From an uncultured Oscillospiraceae bacterium (GTDB lineage Bacteria; Bacillota; Clostridia; Oscillospirales; Oscillospiraceae), in assembly GCA_944385595.1 (NCBI GenBank), contig CALWXY010000164.1, forward strand, positions 1-11,881: a stretch of DNA of 11,881 nucleotides. Reading direction: 5' to 3'. A program made the translations under genes and the position numbers. Positions 1 to 7,078 of this stretch are shown piece by piece. The stretch's first letter is position 1, and every line of letters starts with the position of its first letter. Under the pieces are notes generated by a model. That model had not been told where the DNA came from. It saw only the letters and a program-made list of their open reading frames with translations, and did not search any database.

Positions 1-716
1 GCCGTCGCCGCGAGGCAGTGCCCCGCCGCGCTCGTGTTGCCCGTCTTGAGGCCGGTGCAGCCCTCGTAGCGGTGTATCAGCTTGTTGGTGTTGTTCAGCC
101 CGAACTCGCCGTTTCGCACCGTGTCCATCCATATGGTCGTGTAGTCCTTTATCATCTCGTGGTCTATCAGCTCGCGCGACATTATGGCGACGTCGCGGGC
201 GCTGGTGTAGTGGTCGTCGTCCTCAAAAAGGCCGGTGCAGTTGGTGAAATGCGTATTCTCCAGCCCAAGCTCGGCTGCGCGGCTGTTCATGCGCGAGACA
301 AAGTCGGCCTCTGTGCCGCACAGGTATTCGGCCATCGCCACGGCGGCGTCGTTGGAGGAGGCCACCACTATGGATTTGAGCATGTCGCGCACGCTCATGC
401 TCTCCCCGGCCTCCAGGTATATCTGCGAGCCGCCCATGGACTCGGCGTTGGCCGAGGCCGTGACCGTATCGTCCAGCGTGATGTCCCCGCGCTCGAGGGC
501 CTCGACTATCAGCAGTATGGTCATCACCTTCGTCACGCTCGCTGGCGGCACACGCTCGTCGGCGTTCTTCTCGTAGACGACGCAGCCGGTCTCCTTCTCC
601 ATCAGAACCGCGTGCGGAGTGGTAATCTCCGGCGCGCTCTCCCCCGCCGCCGCGGCGCTCATCCCCAGCGCCGACACGGCCAATATCACTGCCAGCAGTT
701 TTTTCACGGTCACCAT
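1..716 (-). CDS. D-alanyl-D-alanine carboxypeptidase (DacF/PBP5-like), 3' end outside the window
   Basis: This is an exported penicillin-binding protein that would trim the terminal D-Ala from peptidoglycan stem peptides. Its minus-strand frame stays open to the left edge, so about 238 residues are seen; the family is usually 380-430 residues long. It begins with a lysine-rich stretch and a hydrophobic signal peptide (roughly residues 4-24, ending in an Ala run). All three S11 peptidase motifs are present: S60-V-T-K63 (in PPASVTK), S120-S-N122 and K224-T-G226 (in GLKTGNTS). The start is uncertain among ATG at 716, GTG at 713 and GTG at 707. A GAAAGGG Shine-Dalgarno directly abuts 716 and sits 9 nt from 707, so 707 is the better-spaced choice even though 716 is reported. 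It lies downstream of rqcP but is separated from it by a terminator. The family is well supported; the sporulation-specific DacF/DacB assignment is not proven. Confidence 0.93.
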   Translation of the reverse strand, partial: MVTVKKLLAVILAVSALGMSAAAAGESAPEITTPHAVLMEKETGCVVYEKNADERVPPASVTKVMTILLIVEALERGDITLDDTVTASANAESMGGSQIYLEAGESMSVRDMLKSIVVASSNDAAVAMAEYLCGTEADFVSRMNSRAAELGLENTHFTNCTGLFEDDDHYTSARDVAIMSRELIDHEMIKDYTTIWMDTVRNGEFGLNNTNKLIHRYEGCTGLKTGNTSAAGHCLAAT

Positions 717-997
717 CCCTTTCTTATGATATCTATATGGGACAGGTACTCCCCTTATGACCGCGCCGCTATTCCAAATTTGAATGGCCCTTTTCCGGGT
801 TTCGCCTTTTATGGAATATTCATGCGTCTTTGAATACCCCGCGCCGCCCCGACGCGCCCGGAAATGCCTTTACAGTAACGGTTTTAGACATTTCAAACAG
901 AGTTTTCAACATCCCTGTGCAAAACCCTTTGTCTACAAAATATTCATAATTGGTTCACATAACGCCGTAAAGCTGCAATTATCGAGCCGGGCGAGGT
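717..997. other. Intergenic leader upstream of the carboxypeptidase gene
   Basis: This 281-bp stretch is more AT-rich than its neighbours. I see no convincing coding region in it; short open frames lack ribosome binding sites and family resemblance. It should carry the promoter of the carboxypeptidase gene, because the rqcP terminator lies just upstream. Besides the candidate listed separately, there is a weaker TTTACG-N17-TATGAA pair on the minus strand in the distal part. Confidence 0.6.
881..909 (-). promoter_or_regulatory. Candidate sigma-A promoter for the carboxypeptidase gene
   Basis: On the minus strand, TTGAAA (904-909) and TAAAAC (881-886) are separated by 17 bp, giving 9 of 12 matches to the sigma-A consensus. 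It would leave a leader of about 160 nt before the start codon, which is long. This is assignment by consensus only. Confidence 0.3.
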
Positions 998-1046
998 AAA
1001 AAATTCCGCTTGACAAACACAGGATTTTGTGCTCTGTCAAGCGGAA
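998..1046 (-). terminator. Intrinsic terminator downstream of rqcP
   Basis: A perfect 12-bp inverted repeat (1004-1015 with 1035-1046, arms TTCCGCTTGACA and TGTCAAGCGGAA) encloses a 19-nt loop. The loop can form a further 4-bp CACA/TGTG stem (1018-1021 with 1028-1031). On the minus strand the hairpin is followed by a run of six T (998-1003). It begins 20 nt after the rqcP stop codon and should end the yabM-mazG-hup-rqcP transcript. Confidence 0.85.
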
Positions 1047-1066
1047 GTCATCACGATATATGGTTT

Positions 1067-1309
1067 TCAGGGCAGTTCGCGGTAGAGGCCCGCGGCGTCG
1101 GCCTTGGCGGTGTGCTCGGCGACGTCCAGCACCTCGACCTTGAGGCTGCGCTGGCCGAAGGCTATCTCAATCACGTCGCCCGGCTTCACGTCGTAGGACG
1201 CCTTCGCCGGGCGGCCGTTTACCGTGACGCGCTGCGCGTCGCAGGCCTCGTTGGCGACGGTGCGCCGCTTTATAAGGCGCGACACTTTAAGGAACTTGTC
1301 GAGTCTCAT
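1067..1309 (-). CDS. rqcP: S4-domain RNA-binding protein RqcP (YabO)
   Basis: This 80-residue protein is almost entirely an S4 RNA-binding fold. It opens with MRLDKFLKVSRLIKRR, continues through the VNGRPAKASYDVKPGD loop and ends in a beta-rich tail. Bacillus subtilis YabO is about 86 residues. That protein (renamed RqcP) is known to bind 50S subunits carrying obstructed nascent chains and to support RqcH-driven alanine tailing. The start at 1309 is chosen because GGGAGG lies 5 nt upstream and family proteins begin MRLDK. An in-frame upstream codon at 1354 would add 15 residues encoded by the neighbouring palindrome and is not credible. It is the last gene of the mazG/hup cluster and is followed directly by a terminator. 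Confidence 0.92.
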   Translation of the reverse strand: MRLDKFLKVSRLIKRRTVANEACDAQRVTVNGRPAKASYDVKPGDVIEIAFGQRSLKVEVLDVAEHTAKADAAGLYRELP

Positions 1310-1332
1310 ATATTCCTCCCATATATGAAATA

Positions 1333-1587
1333 GGTGCGGCGCACAGCGCCGCACCGAAGACTGTCAAAAAAACGCGCTCCGCCTATTAACTTGGGATACA
1401 GCGGGGGAGCTCGAGGGGGCAAGGCCCGCCTCGAATTGGATAGGCCGCCGTCAAAAAGGCTGAGGAATCAGGCTTTTTGAGCGAAGCGGCATTTTCGCGC
1501 GCGAAAATGCCCGGCGGCAAAGCGCAGTCTGAAAAGCTCCGACAGAGCTTTTCAGACAAGCTGAGGTGCGGCGCTGTGCGCCGCACC
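1333..1587. repeat. Palindrome-rich intergenic element between hup and rqcP
   Basis: This 255-bp segment holds five inverted repeats in a row. The outer two are inverted copies of one 23-bp palindrome at 1333-1355 and 1565-1587 (arms GGTGCGGCGC/GCGCCGCACC, loops ACA and TGT). Between them lie an imperfect hairpin (1451-1463 with 1468-1480, one mismatch), a perfect 24-bp palindrome (1488-1511, core TTTTCGCGCGCGAAAA), and a 13-bp hairpin (1527-1539 with 1545-1557, 5-nt loop). None is followed by a clear T run at its base, so they are not ordinary terminators. No coding sequence is credible here. The layout resembles a miniature mobile or repetitive extragenic element inserted between the two genes, but no other copy is visible in the window. 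Confidence 0.7.
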
Positions 1588-1598
1588 GTTTTGGGGGT

Positions 1599-1874
1599 TT
1601 ACTTCGCAACTGCCTCTTTGAGCAGCTTGCCGGCCTTGAACTGCGGCACGCGGGAAGCGGGAATCTCAATCTCCTCTTTGGTCTTGGGGTTGCGGCCCAT
1701 GCGGACGCCTCTCTCCTTGACGTCAAAGACGCCAAAGCCGACGAGCTGAACCTTCTCGCCAATCTCCAGGGTCTCGGCGATGGTATCGAGCGCTGCGTTG
1801 ACGGCCTTCTCGCTGTCTTTCTTGGAAAGTCCGGTCTTCTCGGAGACCGCGGTGATGAGTTCTGCCTTGTTCAT
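1599..1874 (-). CDS. hup: DNA-binding protein HU
   Basis: This is a 91-residue nucleoid protein of the HU/IHF family; such proteins bend and compact DNA as dimers. The sequence has the family's usual length and order: N-terminal helices from MNKAELITAV, the central GFGVFDVKER strand (about residues 47-56), and the DNA-intercalating arm with G60-R61-N62-P63 followed by PASRVPQFKAGK (72-83). The ATG at 1874 is chosen because AGGAGGT precedes it by 5 nt; a longer reading from 1910 adds 12 residues without support. It lies between mazG and rqcP, a position also known in other Clostridia. The 68-nt gap from mazG contains a small 5-bp CCCGG hairpin (1925-1939) but no clear promoter, so co-transcription with mazG is likely. 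Confidence 0.95.
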   Translation of the reverse strand: MNKAELITAVSEKTGLSKKDSEKAVNAALDTIAETLEIGEKVQLVGFGVFDVKERGVRMGRNPKTKEEIEIPASRVPQFKAGKLLKEAVAK

Positions 1875-1942
1875 TGGTAACCTCCTGATAATAACGGCGG
1901 CTTGCGCCATTTTATATTAAGCAACCCGGTTAGTCCGGGGAC

Positions 1943-2740
1943 TTATACATTTTCAGCCGACTTGGCCTCGGCGTAGAGCGATATGAGCTCGCTGAGCGGG
2001 CAGTCTTCGACTTTTCTGCCGGAGGCCTCCGCCGCGTTCTCGACGTATCTGAAGCGGGAGACGAATTTGTCGCTGCTGCGGTTCAGCGCCACCTCCGGGT
2101 CGACCCCGGTGAAGCGCGCGACCTTGACGGCGGCGAACAGCACGTCGCCCAGCTCGCCCTCGACGTCGCCTTTGGAGGCTATGGCCTCCTCCAGCTCGGA
2201 GAGCTCCTCGCGCAGCTTGGCGAGCGCGTCGGCCACGTCCGGCCAGTCGAAGCCCGCCTTTGCGGCCTTGCTCTGGATTTTATCCGCGCGCCAGAGTGCC
2301 GGCAGCGTCTTTGCGACGCTGTCCATGGCCTCGGCAGTTGTGCGCTGCGACTTCTCGGCGCGCTTTATGGCGTCCCAGTTGTCGAGCACCTCGCCGGTGG
2401 ACGAGACCTTCACGTCGCCGAACACATGCGGGTGGCGGAGTATGAGCTTTTTGCAGGCCTCGTCGGCCACGTCGTCGAGGTCGAAACTGCCGCGCTCCTC
2501 CTCTATGCGGGCGTGGAAGATGACCTGCATCATCAGGTCGCCCAGCTCCTCGCGCAGGTGAGGCACGCTCTCCTCGTCTATGGCCTCGCAGACCTCGCAG
2601 GCCTCCTCGAGCAGATTGCGGCGGATGGATTTGTGGTCCTGCTCCCTGTCCCACGGGCAGCCGCCCGGCGAGCGGAGCAGCTCTATTATTTTTCTGAAAT
2701 CGGAGACATCGTAGTGCTCCTTGCGGGTGAATTCAACCAT
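1943..2740 (-). CDS. mazG: Nucleoside triphosphate pyrophosphohydrolase MazG
   Basis: This 265-residue cytosolic enzyme would hydrolyse (d)NTPs, including aberrant ones, to NMP and pyrophosphate. Two MazG repeats are visible. The first has GGCPWDREQ (26-34) and the metal-binding pattern E45-E46-x-x-E49 with E65-x-x-D68. The second, after a linker containing W122 and W150, has E178-E179-x-x-E182 with E196-x-x-D199. Length fits the two-domain form. B. subtilis YabN, its positional equivalent, carries an extra N-terminal tetrapyrrole-methylase-like domain that is absent here. The ATG at 2740 has GAGAGGA upstream and starts 15 nt after the flippase stop codon, so the two genes are almost certainly translated from one message. 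Confidence 0.95.
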   Translation of the reverse strand: MVEFTRKEHYDVSDFRKIIELLRSPGGCPWDREQDHKSIRRNLLEEACEVCEAIDEESVPHLREELGDLMMQVIFHARIEEERGSFDLDDVADEACKKLILRHPHVFGDVKVSSTGEVLDNWDAIKRAEKSQRTTAEAMDSVAKTLPALWRADKIQSKAAKAGFDWPDVADALAKLREELSELEEAIASKGDVEGELGDVLFAAVKVARFTGVDPEVALNRSSDKFVSRFRYVENAAEASGRKVEDCPLSELISLYAEAKSAENV

Positions 2741-2755
2741 TTGAAAGTTCCTCTC

Positions 2756-4369
2756 TCAGCGTATATGCAGCAGCTTCGCGAGCTTCTCGCCGCGCGGTAT
2801 GAGCTTCATATCCTCGAGCGTGACGGCTCTGGTGACTATGATGAGCACCAGGTATATGAGGCAGGCGACGCCTATGGCAATCAGCATGGAGAAGGCCATG
2901 CCGAGCCAGGCGGAGCTGATTATGCCGGAGGCTATGCCGTGGACCGTCTCATACACGGCCCAGGCGGCCACGCCCATCAGTGCGGAGCTGAGCAGCGGGC
3001 GGGCGAAAATCCGCGCCATCGAGGGGCGGCGCTCCATGCAGCGGCACATGAACGCGAGATTCATGAGGCACATGGCGAGGTAGCAGCATATAGTGCCTAT
3101 GGGGGCGCCGTAGATGTTGATATCGGGGTTGCCGACCAGCACCCAGTTGACGCCGATTTTCACAAGTCCGCCGACTATCATGGAGTAGACGGGGTACTGC
3201 TCGTTGCCGTGGGCCTGCAGGATTGCGTTCGTTATGAGCGCGAGGCAGACGAAGAACGAGGCTATGCCCATGAGCAGCAGCAGCGTGGGGCCGGAGTCGT
3301 GGCTGGAGCTGTACAGCACCTTCATAATCGGGTAGGACAGCACCGAGAGGCCGACGGCCATCGGCATGGCGATAACCGAGGTTATGCGCACCGAGGCCTC
3401 CGCTATGTCGCAGGAATCCTCGTAGGTCTTGCGCGCGACGCAGGCCGAGATGGCCGGCACGACGCTTATGGTGAGCGGCGTGACGAATGCCGCGGGGAGA
3501 TTATACAGCGTCATGGCCTTGCCGTAGACTCCGTAGAGCTCGGAGGCGAGATCCTGCGTGAAGCCGGCGGCGGTCTGGAGCCGCTCGAGCACGAGCTTCA
3601 TGTCGATGAGGGTTATGAGGCTCATCACCGAGGCGCCGAGGGTTATCGGTATGCCTATGCGCATCAGGCGCAGGAAGATGGCGCCGCTGCTGTCCGCCCT
3701 GTCGGCGGAGGCGGAGGGCTTATCGCTATAATGCCGCGCTTTGAACGCAAACATGTATATGAGCGCCGCAAGTCCGCCCGCGACGGTGCCGAACACCGCG
3801 CCCGCGGAGGCTATGGCGAGGCTCTTGCCCGCTCTGGTGAGGTACCACGCGAGCACGAGGCCGACTATGACCTTGACGAGCACCTCAAGCACCTGGCCGA
3901 CGGTCGTGGGCTTCATGTTGTTGAGGCCCTGGGCGTGGCCGCGGTAGGCGCTGGTGAGGCACACCAGCAGCACCGCCGGAGACAGCGCCCATATGCTCTG
4001 AGCGGCTCTCGGCTCGCCCATGGAGACTGCCAGCTCCGTCGGGAACAGGTACATCACCACCGAGGCCGCGGCGCCGAGCGCCGCGAAGGTGGCGAGCGCG
4101 ACGCGGAAGGTGCGCCGCACCTGCATGGGCCGCCCCAGCGTGTTCGCCTCGCTGATCATTCTCGACAGCGCGACGGGAAAGCCCGCCGTTGCAATCGTGA
4201 GCAGCAGGTTATAGATGTTGTAGGCGACGAGGAAGTAGGCGTAGCCCTCGTCGTGCAGGATGTTCCCCAGCGGAATCTTGTAGATGGCGCCGAGAATCTT
4301 CATGATTACGACGCCCGCCGCGAGTATGGCGGCGCCGTGGAGATAGTTTTGACCTTTGCTGTCCGACAT
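2756..4369 (-). CDS. yabM: MOP-superfamily lipid/polysaccharide flippase (YabM/SpoVB-like)
   Basis: This is a 537-residue polytopic membrane protein of the polysaccharide-biosynthesis/MurJ-SpoVB family, with hydrophobic segments spread over the whole length (12-14 expected). Recognisable stretches are the N-terminal KILGAIYKIPLGNIL, the AGFPVALSRMISEAN loop, and RGHAQGLNNMKPTTVGQVLE near residues 142-161. Family members move undecaprenyl-linked wall precursors, and several are needed for spore cortex. Order with mazG and rqcP matches B. subtilis yabM-yabN-yabO, which favours YabM over SpoVB proper; sequence alone does not separate these paralogues. The ATG at 4369 has an AGGAGGTG site 4 nt upstream. 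A sigma-A-like promoter lies about 70-100 nt upstream. Confidence 0.9.
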   Translation of the reverse strand: MSDSKGQNYLHGAAILAAGVVIMKILGAIYKIPLGNILHDEGYAYFLVAYNIYNLLLTIATAGFPVALSRMISEANTLGRPMQVRRTFRVALATFAALGAAASVVMYLFPTELAVSMGEPRAAQSIWALSPAVLLVCLTSAYRGHAQGLNNMKPTTVGQVLEVLVKVIVGLVLAWYLTRAGKSLAIASAGAVFGTVAGGLAALIYMFAFKARHYSDKPSASADRADSSGAIFLRLMRIGIPITLGASVMSLITLIDMKLVLERLQTAAGFTQDLASELYGVYGKAMTLYNLPAAFVTPLTISVVPAISACVARKTYEDSCDIAEASVRITSVIAMPMAVGLSVLSYPIMKVLYSSSHDSGPTLLLLMGIASFFVCLALITNAILQAHGNEQYPVYSMIVGGLVKIGVNWVLVGNPDINIYGAPIGTICCYLAMCLMNLAFMCRCMERRPSMARIFARPLLSSALMGVAAWAVYETVHGIASGIISSAWLGMAFSMLIAIGVACLIYLVLIIVTRAVTLEDMKLIPRGEKLAKLLHIR

Positions 4370-4446
4370 TTGGCACCTCCTGTTCGGAACAAGGCGCGGC
4401 GCCGGGCGATTTCGGCCCGCTTCGCCGGCTTAAAGGCGCAGACGTT

Positions 4447-4475
4447 ATTCTACAACAAAAATCCAATAAAATCAA
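4447..4475 (-). promoter_or_regulatory. Sigma-A-like promoter of the yabM-mazG-hup-rqcP cluster
   Basis: On the minus strand, TTGATT (4470-4475) and TAGAAT (4447-4452) are separated by exactly 17 bp, giving 9 of 12 consensus matches. The predicted start near 4440 would leave a leader of about 70 nt before the yabM start. The -35 lies in the loop of an AT-rich hairpin (4457-4464 with 4476-4483), next to the GC-rich hairpin that follows gap. Confidence 0.55.
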
Positions 4476-4486
4476 GGATTTTTTAA

Positions 4487-4512
4487 GGGGAGCAGGCTCG
4501 CGCCCGCTCCCC
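4487..4512 (-). terminator. Probable terminator hairpin downstream of gap
   Basis: GGGGAGC (4487-4493) pairs with GCTCCCC (4506-4512), extended by two more G-C pairs past one mismatch, around a 6-nt loop. On the minus strand it is followed by TTAAAAAA and then a second, AT-rich hairpin (4457-4464 with 4476-4483) that ends in a T run. The GC hairpin lacks the classical U tract, so efficiency is uncertain; the two hairpins together may act as the gap terminator. Confidence 0.45.
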
Positions 4513-4548
4513 CATGAGTGTTATATGTATATTTGTATGTCTGCGGGC

Positions 4549-5571
<1,023 letters not shown>

Positions 5572-5832
5572 AGGTTCATTCCTCCATAAATGTATATTAT
5601 TGCTCTGACAGGCAGTATTCTCTTGACAATATATTTTAGCTCATTTTCCCCCGCGCAACAACAGCAATCTCACGCTTTAAAGGCAATTTTGATGCTATTT
5701 TGTATACATTTTTTGCACTATCCTGTGCAGAATACGCACCTATACCCCGTAACTTGTGCGGACATTCGACCGTTGTGCCAAATATCGGGTACATTTGACG
5801 CGCCGCGATTGACAAACAAAGGTCGAAAATAG
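5572..5832. other. Divergent intergenic region between gap and the kinase gene
   Basis: About 260 bp, strikingly AT-rich compared with flanking genes. It holds the gap promoter on the minus strand and, at its right end, the -35 and spacer of the kinase promoter. An inverted repeat TGCAC-N6-GTGCA lies near 5714-5730, upstream of the gap promoter, and a GGTCGAA (minus strand, 5765-5771) differs from a Spo0A box at one position. A short open frame here (5590-5832) has no ribosome binding site and no family resemblance. Confidence 0.6.
5633..5661 (-). promoter_or_regulatory. Sigma-A-like promoter of gap
   Basis: On the minus strand, TTGTTG (5656-5661) and TAAAAT (5633-5638) are spaced by 17 bp. 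The -10 matches 5 of 6 and the -35 only 3 of 6. A start near 5626 would give a leader of about 55 nt ending in the GGAGG of gap. Confidence 0.45.
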
Positions 5833-5838
5833 TAGAAT
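5809..5838 (+). promoter_or_regulatory. Sigma-A-like promoter of the sensor-kinase-like gene
   Basis: A perfect TTGACA (5809-5814) and TAGAAT (5833-5838, 5 of 6) are separated by 18 bp. Transcription should begin near 5845. This rules out the upstream in-frame ATG at 5840 as the translation start and fixes the start at 5942, where a strong ribosome binding site lies. Confidence 0.75.
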
Positions 5839-5840
5839 TA

Positions 5841-5857
5841 TGTCGAATTGTGTCGAA
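5841..5857 (+). promoter_or_regulatory. Tandem Spo0A-binding boxes overlapping the transcription start
   Basis: Two perfect matches to the Spo0A box TGTCGAA lie at 5841-5847 and 5851-5857, exactly 10 bp apart and in the same orientation. Weaker relatives continue the phase: GGTCGAA at 5821-5827 and TGTCGGC at 5862-5868. The pair lies directly after the -10 element, so Spo0A~P bound here would block initiation, as known for the tandem boxes downstream of the B. subtilis abrB start. That Spo0A binds here is inferred from sequence only. Confidence 0.7.
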
Positions 5858-5941
5858 CTTTTGTCGGCAGACCGTTTGAATACATATAAACAGGCTCCGC
5901 CGGTATACTATCCATGTCTTTTTGGAAAGGAGGCCGCCGCC

Positions 5942-7027
5942 ATGGGCGATTTAAGCAGCAGGCTCGACGATTTGTTCAAGCAGTTCGCCTCGCCCGTCGT
6001 CGCCGTGCGTAACGACAGAGTCGTCTACGCCAACGCCGCCGCGGACACCTTCTTCTCCGGCTCAGTCATCTCCCGCCACCCGCAGGACCTCTTCCGCATG
6101 TGGCCCTATCCCGACGGCTCCGCCGTCTCCGAGACTGTCGACGGACGCGGCTGCCTCCTCACCATCTCCACGCTCAACCGCTCCACTGTCGTCACCATAG
6201 AGGAGGCCGAAAAGGTCAACAGCACCGTCAACATCCCCGCCTCCGTCATGTCGTATCTCATAGCCAACGCCAACACCGTCCGCATGGGACTGGACGTCAT
6301 CCAGAAAAAACTGCTCGGCAGCATCGACGGGCGCACCGCCATGTATTTCAGCGCCATGAGCCAGAGCTGCTGCCGCCTCCAGCGCGCGGCCGACAATCTC
6401 TCAACTCTCGCCGCACTCGGCGACAACAGCTACCCCTTCTGCCCCAGGCCCACCGAAATCGGGGCCTTCCTCTCCGATGTGGTCAGCTCCGCGCGCGACC
6501 TCTCGCGCGACCTCGGCATCGAAATCAGCTACTCCCCGCCCGACAAGCTCGTCTCCGCCGTCTGCGACGGCGACCTCCTCGAAAAGCTCGTCTTTGCGCT
6601 GCTATCCAACAGCCTCGAGCACTGCTCCGCCGGCGGACACATCCGCGTCGCGCTCAGCGACTACGGCGACAACGTCGTCATCTCCGTCGACGACGACGGC
6701 GAGGGCATGAGCGCGCAGACCCTCTCCCAGGCCTTCCGCATGTCGCCCGTCACCGACTCGCTCGGCATACCCGGCGCCCACAGCAAGCTCGGCCTCCCGC
6801 TCTGCTCCGCCATCGCCTCCAGGCACGGCGGCACTGTGATTATAGAGAGCCGCGAGGGCGAGGGCTGCTCCGTGCGAGTACTCCTCAAGGCCGACCGCCC
6901 GTCCGGCCTCGTGCTCCGCACGACGCCCATAGTCAGAAGCGGGCAGCACATCCCCGCCCGGGCGCTGGTTGAGCTCTCCTCCGCCATAAAGCGCGAGCAC
7001 TATCTCCCCTTCGACCCGGAGCTTTAA
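5942..7027 (+). CDS. Histidine-kinase-like ATPase protein lacking the phosphoacceptor His
   Basis: This 361-residue protein is soluble, with no signal or membrane segment. Residues 5-90 look like a small PAS-type sensor (VVAVRNDRVVYANAAADTFF). Residues 95-160 form helices in the place of the dimerisation domain. Residues 175-318 are a HATPase_c domain with N-box N223 (LLSNSLEHC), G1 box D251-x-G253-x-G255, G2 box KLGLPLC (282-288) and a GEGCSVRVLL end. A 40-residue tail follows that I do not recognise. No histidine occurs between residues 47 and 226, so the canonical H-box is missing. The ATG at 5942 is preceded by AAAGGAGG with 8-nt spacing. No response-regulator gene adjoins it. The Spo0A boxes at its promoter suggest a role in sporulation signalling, perhaps as phosphatase, ATP-dependent switch or dimer partner; this is inference. 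Confidence 0.85.
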   Translation: MGDLSSRLDDLFKQFASPVVAVRNDRVVYANAAADTFFSGSVISRHPQDLFRMWPYPDGSAVSETVDGRGCLLTISTLNRSTVVTIEEAEKVNSTVNIPASVMSYLIANANTVRMGLDVIQKKLLGSIDGRTAMYFSAMSQSCCRLQRAADNLSTLAALGDNSYPFCPRPTEIGAFLSDVVSSARDLSRDLGIEISYSPPDKLVSAVCDGDLLEKLVFALLSNSLEHCSAGGHIRVALSDYGDNVVISVDDDGEGMSAQTLSQAFRMSPVTDSLGIPGAHSKLGLPLCSAIASRHGGTVIIESREGEGCSVRVLLKADRPSGLVLRTTPIVRSGQHIPARALVELSSAIKREHYLPFDPEL

Positions 7028-7031
7028 AAAC

Positions 7032-7067
7032 AAAAAGGACGCATCGAATTTCGATGCGTCCTTTTTT
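7032..7067. terminator. Bidirectional intrinsic terminator between the kinase-like gene and alaA
   Basis: A perfect 15-bp stem (7032-7046 with 7052-7066) has a 5-nt loop. Its GC core GGACGCATCG is flanked by five A on the left and six T on the right, so it has a U tract in both directions. It starts 4 nt after the kinase stop codon and lies 12 nt beyond the alaA stop, serving both convergent genes. Confidence 0.93.
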
Positions 7068-7078
7068 CGCTCAAAATT

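Noticed and set aside
732..757. A sigma-E-like pair (ATA-N16-CATATAGA, minus strand) just upstream of the carboxypeptidase gene
   Set aside because: It is tempting because related spore carboxypeptidases are sigma-E controlled, but it would start transcription within about 10-18 nt of the start codon, on top of the ribosome binding site, and neither element fits the consensus well.
784..999. A 71-codon plus-strand open frame in the carboxypeptidase upstream region
   Set aside because: No ribosome binding site, no family resemblance, and it ends at the rqcP terminator on the opposite strand to all nearby genes.
1310..1354. A 15-residue N-terminal extension of RqcP
   Set aside because: It would be encoded by the palindrome and the ribosome binding site of the real start; homologues begin at MRLDK.
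1333..1587. The palindromes as ordinary hup terminators or as a CRISPR array
   Set aside because: No T tract follows the hairpin bases on either strand in the right place, and the units are inverted palindromes of different sequence, not direct repeats with spacers.
2426..4486. A 686-codon open frame on the plus strand opposite mazG and the flippase
   Set aside because: It is antisense to two genes with clear family motifs, has low-complexity His/Arg/Gly-rich composition and no domain resemblance. It stays open because of high GC and biased third positions.
5840..5941. A 34-residue N-terminal extension of the kinase-like protein from the ATG at 5840
   Set aside because: The -10 element is at 5833-5838, so the transcript should begin after this ATG; there is no ribosome binding site for it, whereas AAAGGAGG precedes 5942.
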